64,000 nucleotides of DNA from positions 310,001 through 374,000 of the forward strand of contig NZ_JBNGOQ010000003.1 in NCBI RefSeq assembly GCF_050589645.1, in the 5' to 3' direction. The position numbers and the translations under genes were made by a program. The DNA is from JBNGOQ01 sp050589645. Lineage in GTDB: Bacteria; Bacteroidota; Bacteroidia; Flavobacteriales; Flavobacteriaceae. The number at the start of each line of letters is the position of its first letter. Positions within the stretch are counted from its first letter, which is position 1. Shown in pieces: positions 61,368-64,000 of this stretch. Below the pieces are notes generated by a model. It saw only the letters and a list, made by a program, of their open reading frames with translations, made no database searches and was not told the DNA's origin.

Positions 61368-62702
61368 ATGTCCAATAACAGGTGGAGCAATAAACTCTCC
61401 TTTATCATAACAACGTCGGCTTTCGCTATTGGTTTGGGCAATATTTGGCGCTTTCCTTATATAGCGGGTGAAGGAGGCGGTGGTGCTTTTTTGTTGGTAT
61501 ATCTGATACTTATGTTATTGGTGGGCCTCCCTATTTTAACGTTGGAGATCGCCCTGGGACGCATGGCCAAAAGCACGGTGTTGATAGGCTTGGGAAGATT
61601 GAGCCAAAAACCCATGTGGAATGGCTTGGGATGGCTGGCCGCTATTTCCTGTTTACTGATCATGAGCTTTTACGTCATGATCATGGCATGGATTGTAATC
61701 TATCTTGTTGAATGCCTGTCTGGAAATATAACCGCTCTACCGGCAAGTGAGGTCCCGGGACATTTTGATGGTATTGCATCGCAACTGGTACTGGTAACTT
61801 TGGTTGTCCTAGGGATTTTATCGGCGGCATTCTTTGTGGTAAGACAAGGCTTGCACGCCGGCCTTGAAAGATATACCAAGCTCATGATGTTGGGACTTTT
61901 AATGATCATTGTTGGTCTGGTGATCTGGGCAGGGACATTGGAAGAAGCGGTAAAGGGGTATCAATGGTTGTTGATGCCAGATTTTTCCAAACTGAATTTT
62001 AAAATGGTGATGAGCGCTTTGGGGCAGTTGTTTTTCTCCATTGGCGTGGGCATGTCGGTGGCTTTTGTTTTTGGCAGTTACACAGACAAGAAGGAAAATC
62101 TAATAAGCAGTACCCTGTGGATCGTAATTGCCGACACTTTTTTCGCGATACTTGCCGGGTTAATGCTCTTCCCAGCGATTTTTAGTTTTGGACTTTCCCC
62201 GGATTCCGGGCCCAGTTTAATTTTTGTTACCATGGCCTCCGTCTTTAACAAATTGGAATACGGTAGGACAGTGGGGACCATTTTCTTCTTGCTGCTGTTC
62301 TTGGCAGGATTTACTACCTTGATATCATGTGTCCAAGGATTGAAGGATAGCGTCAAGGATAGATTCGGGTTTTCCCATATAAACGGTTCGGCTTTGGTCA
62401 TCTGTATTATAGGACTATGTGCTATCCCGGTTGTTTTTTCCTATTCGGGAGATCCCATACTCATTTTTGGAAGAACCATTTTTAATTTTTTGGACTTTTT
62501 GACCACTACCGTTTTATTACCGTTGGGCGGGTTGCTTATGGTATGGTTTGCCGGTAGGGTCGTGGGTTTCGATAAACTCAGGGCGCAGTTGTTGTTCGGT
62601 ACTAAAAATGTGAGAATACATGGGTATTGGAAGTTTGTACTGTTATGGGTATTGCCCATTTTGATTTTGGTTATTTTACTGAACGGCCTGTTGGGCAATT
62701 AA
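61368..62702 (+). CDS. Sodium-dependent transporter, NSS/SNF family
   Basis: A 444-residue inner-membrane carrier with eleven or twelve helices of the LeuT fold. The unwound helix 1 motif AIGLGNIWRFPYIAGEGGGGAF forms the sodium and substrate site, and GLERYTKLMM and FSIGVGMSVAFVFGSY are also typical. NSS proteins in bacteria import amino acids or amines with sodium. The ATG at 61368 (MSNNRWSNK) is preferred; a GTG at 61341 would add nine residues. It is followed after seven bases by an M20 hydrolase gene and then an FAD oxidoreductase gene, so an amino-acid derivative is the probable cargo. Confidence 0.92.
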   Translation: MSNNRWSNKLSFIITTSAFAIGLGNIWRFPYIAGEGGGGAFLLVYLILMLLVGLPILTLEIALGRMAKSTVLIGLGRLSQKPMWNGLGWLAAISCLLIMSFYVMIMAWIVIYLVECLSGNITALPASEVPGHFDGIASQLVLVTLVVLGILSAAFFVVRQGLHAGLERYTKLMMLGLLMIIVGLVIWAGTLEEAVKGYQWLLMPDFSKLNFKMVMSALGQLFFSIGVGMSVAFVFGSYTDKKENLISSTLWIVIADTFFAILAGLMLFPAIFSFGLSPDSGPSLIFVTMASVFNKLEYGRTVGTIFFLLLFLAGFTTLISCVQGLKDSVKDRFGFSHINGSALVICIIGLCAIPVVFSYSGDPILIFGRTIFNFLDFLTTTVLLPLGGLLMVWFAGRVVGFDKLRAQLLFGTKNVRIHGYWKFVLLWVLPILILVILLNGLLGN

Positions 62703-62709
62703 TTTGTAA

Positions 62710-63927
62710 ATGTTACAGATGAAACGGGAACACCGAGACATCCAGAAGACCATAGCCATCCTAAAGGATTTGGTGGCGTTTTCCGTTTTGGGCGGTGACA
62801 GTAATTTGTCCATTGCGGGTTATATCATTGACTATTTGGAGGAAAACCAAATTAGCTTTCATAAAGTAATGAATGACAGGGGAAACAAAATGTCGGTTCA
62901 TTGTCGTATTGGACCTGCACGTGATGGTGGTGTAGTGCTTTCGGGGCATATGGATGTTGTTACCACGGAAGGACAACATTGGACAAGGCCAGAATTTACA
63001 CTTACTAGGGAAGAGGGAAGATTGTATGGCAGGGGAACAACGGATATGAAGGGCTTTTTGGCTTGCTGTCTGGCCATGGTTCCGACCCTAAAGAAAAAAA
63101 CACTGGTCAAACCTATATATTTTGCCTTTTCCTATGATGAGGAGATTGGCTGTTTGGCGGGCCCAGATTTGATACGGGACATGAAGAGAGCGTATGTCGA
63201 AAGACCTGCATTTGCCATCATTGGGGAACCCACCTCCATGCGGACCATTACGGCAGAAAAAGGGGTGGCCTTTTTTGAGACCGAAGTGGTCAGCACTGCG
63301 GCCCATAGTTCGCAAGTTAGAAACAGTTTAAGCGCTATCGAGGAAACAACCTATTTAATTCAATGGTTATTGAAAAAAATGGATGACTTTATCGACGAGG
63401 GAAATGTAGACCCCCGTTTTGACCCTTCCCATACAACCATACATATTGGAAAAATTCGCGGCGGTACGGCCACGAATATCGTAGCCGATCATTGTCTGTT
63501 TGAATGGGATATCAGAAATATACCAAAGGATTCCATTGAAAAGATAAAAGAATCCTTTGAAGTATTTTGCATGCAACGAATTGCCAAAAACAAAACCGTA
63601 TTTCCGGATTTCAATATTAGAACAACGGCCAACTTCCCCATTGTACCCGGTTTGGATACCCCCCTAAATGAAGAAATAGTGGCATTGGTAAATGGACTTA
63701 CCCATTCCAAAGCGCCGGGAACTGTGGCCTTTGCGTCCGAAGCCGGGCAATTCTCCAAAGAAGGTTTTGAAACCGTTTTATGTGGCCCGGGAGATATGGA
63801 ACAGGGGCACACCGCGGATGAATATATAGAGGTGACGCAGCTCAATACATGCCTCTATTTTTTGGACAGACTGGCAGATTGGGCCAAAATGGAGCATAAA
63901 CACGAACAGAAGAATGAAAAAGTATGA
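62710..63927 (+). CDS. M20-family deacylase (ArgE-like)
   Basis: A 405-residue zinc hydrolase of peptidase family M20, closest in layout to acetylornithine deacetylase (ArgE/DapE). The metal site is visible: SGHMDVV (first His and Asp), YGRGTTDMKG (bridging Asp), YDEEIG (catalytic and metal Glu), IIGEPT, and the C-terminal GPGDMEQGHTADEY (last His). The dimerisation insertion is in the middle (TAAHSS to about 290). Cotranscription with an NSS carrier and an oxidoreductase argues for catabolic hydrolysis of an N-acylated amino acid rather than arginine synthesis, but this is inference. A second ATG three codons in is possible. Confidence 0.9.
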   Translation: MLQMKREHRDIQKTIAILKDLVAFSVLGGDSNLSIAGYIIDYLEENQISFHKVMNDRGNKMSVHCRIGPARDGGVVLSGHMDVVTTEGQHWTRPEFTLTREEGRLYGRGTTDMKGFLACCLAMVPTLKKKTLVKPIYFAFSYDEEIGCLAGPDLIRDMKRAYVERPAFAIIGEPTSMRTITAEKGVAFFETEVVSTAAHSSQVRNSLSAIEETTYLIQWLLKKMDDFIDEGNVDPRFDPSHTTIHIGKIRGGTATNIVADHCLFEWDIRNIPKDSIEKIKESFEVFCMQRIAKNKTVFPDFNIRTTANFPIVPGLDTPLNEEIVALVNGLTHSKAPGTVAFASEAGQFSKEGFETVLCGPGDMEQGHTADEYIEVTQLNTCLYFLDRLADWAKMEHKHEQKNEKV

Positions 63928-64000
63928 TGTTTTAGTTGTTGGCGGTGGAATATATGGCATTACGGCAGCGGTTGAGCTGGCGCAAAGAAGGTATTCCGTT
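63914..64000 (+). CDS. FAD-dependent oxidoreductase (partial, N-terminus only)
   Basis: Only the first 29 codons lie in the window. They read as an FAD-binding Rossmann start: a beta strand, then GGGIYGITAAVELAQR, the GxGxxG dinucleotide-binding motif. Such starts belong to D-amino-acid oxidase/DadA or glycerol-3-phosphate dehydrogenase type flavoproteins. The gene overlaps the M20 gene by 14 bases and so is in the same operon, where amine or amino-acid oxidation would make sense. Confidence 0.75.
   Translation, partial: MKKYDVLVVGGGIYGITAAVELAQRRYSV

Overview
The window looks like chromosome from a marine member of the Flavobacteriaceae (Bacteroidota). The reasons are T9SS type-B sorting domains, many lipoproteins with short lipoboxes, a Rho with a long disordered insertion, the DUF4293/DUF3667/DUF1599/DUF6503 families, a TAnnTTTG promoter ahead of the tRNAs, and two copies of a palindromic intergenic repeat. 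Genus cannot be fixed by eye. No phage, IS element, CRISPR array or rRNA operon was seen.

Layout. 1-376: a terminator and two palindromic repeats, no gene. 377-6219: a minus-strand run folE-cysS-yidD-lgt-DUF192-GNAT-ABC ATPase. 6500-9845: two paralogous T9SS-secreted proteins. 9901-12728: a FadL-type outer-membrane protein and a lipoprotein of extreme composition. 12826-14979: proS, two identical tRNA-Glu genes, rpsT. 15060-30922: mostly housekeeping genes (rho, truA, an MsbA-like exporter, cdaA, folP, tpiA, prmA, clpS), with envelope proteins of unknown function and one gene fragment.

30975-55822 is the accessory centrepiece, a 25-kb beta-1,3/1,6-glucan (laminarin-type) utilisation locus, all on the minus strand. 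A membrane-anchored sensor/LuxR regulator lies first. An outer-envelope module follows: a clan GH-A glycosidase apparently fused to an outer-membrane barrel, a glycan-binding lipoprotein, a GH16 laminarinase, and a 1218-residue PKD/CBM lipoprotein with near-identical internal repeats. An intercistronic hairpin separates this from an uptake and degradation module: a sugar porter, a GH149-type phosphorylase, a GH3, a lipoprotein GH17, a GH30, a GPH-type symporter, and a GH17 without a signal peptide. No SusC/SusD pair is present anywhere in the window.

The proposed flow is as follows. Surface GH16 and the GH-A/barrel protein cut and capture laminarin. Lipoprotein GH30, GH17 and GH3 remove beta-1,6 branches and shorten chains. 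MFS carriers import oligosaccharides or glucose. Cytoplasmic GH17 and the phosphorylase finish the beta-1,3 chains.

56071-57043: two half-size YeeE/YedE sulfur-transport proteins. 57142-57630: a small lipoprotein. 57835-59981: two overlapping membrane class III cyclases whose catalytic residues are complementary, suggesting an obligate heterodimer. 60288-64000: an RpiR-family regulator divergent from an NSS transporter, an M20 deacylase and the start of an FAD-dependent oxidoreductase, probably an amino-acid catabolic operon that continues beyond the window.
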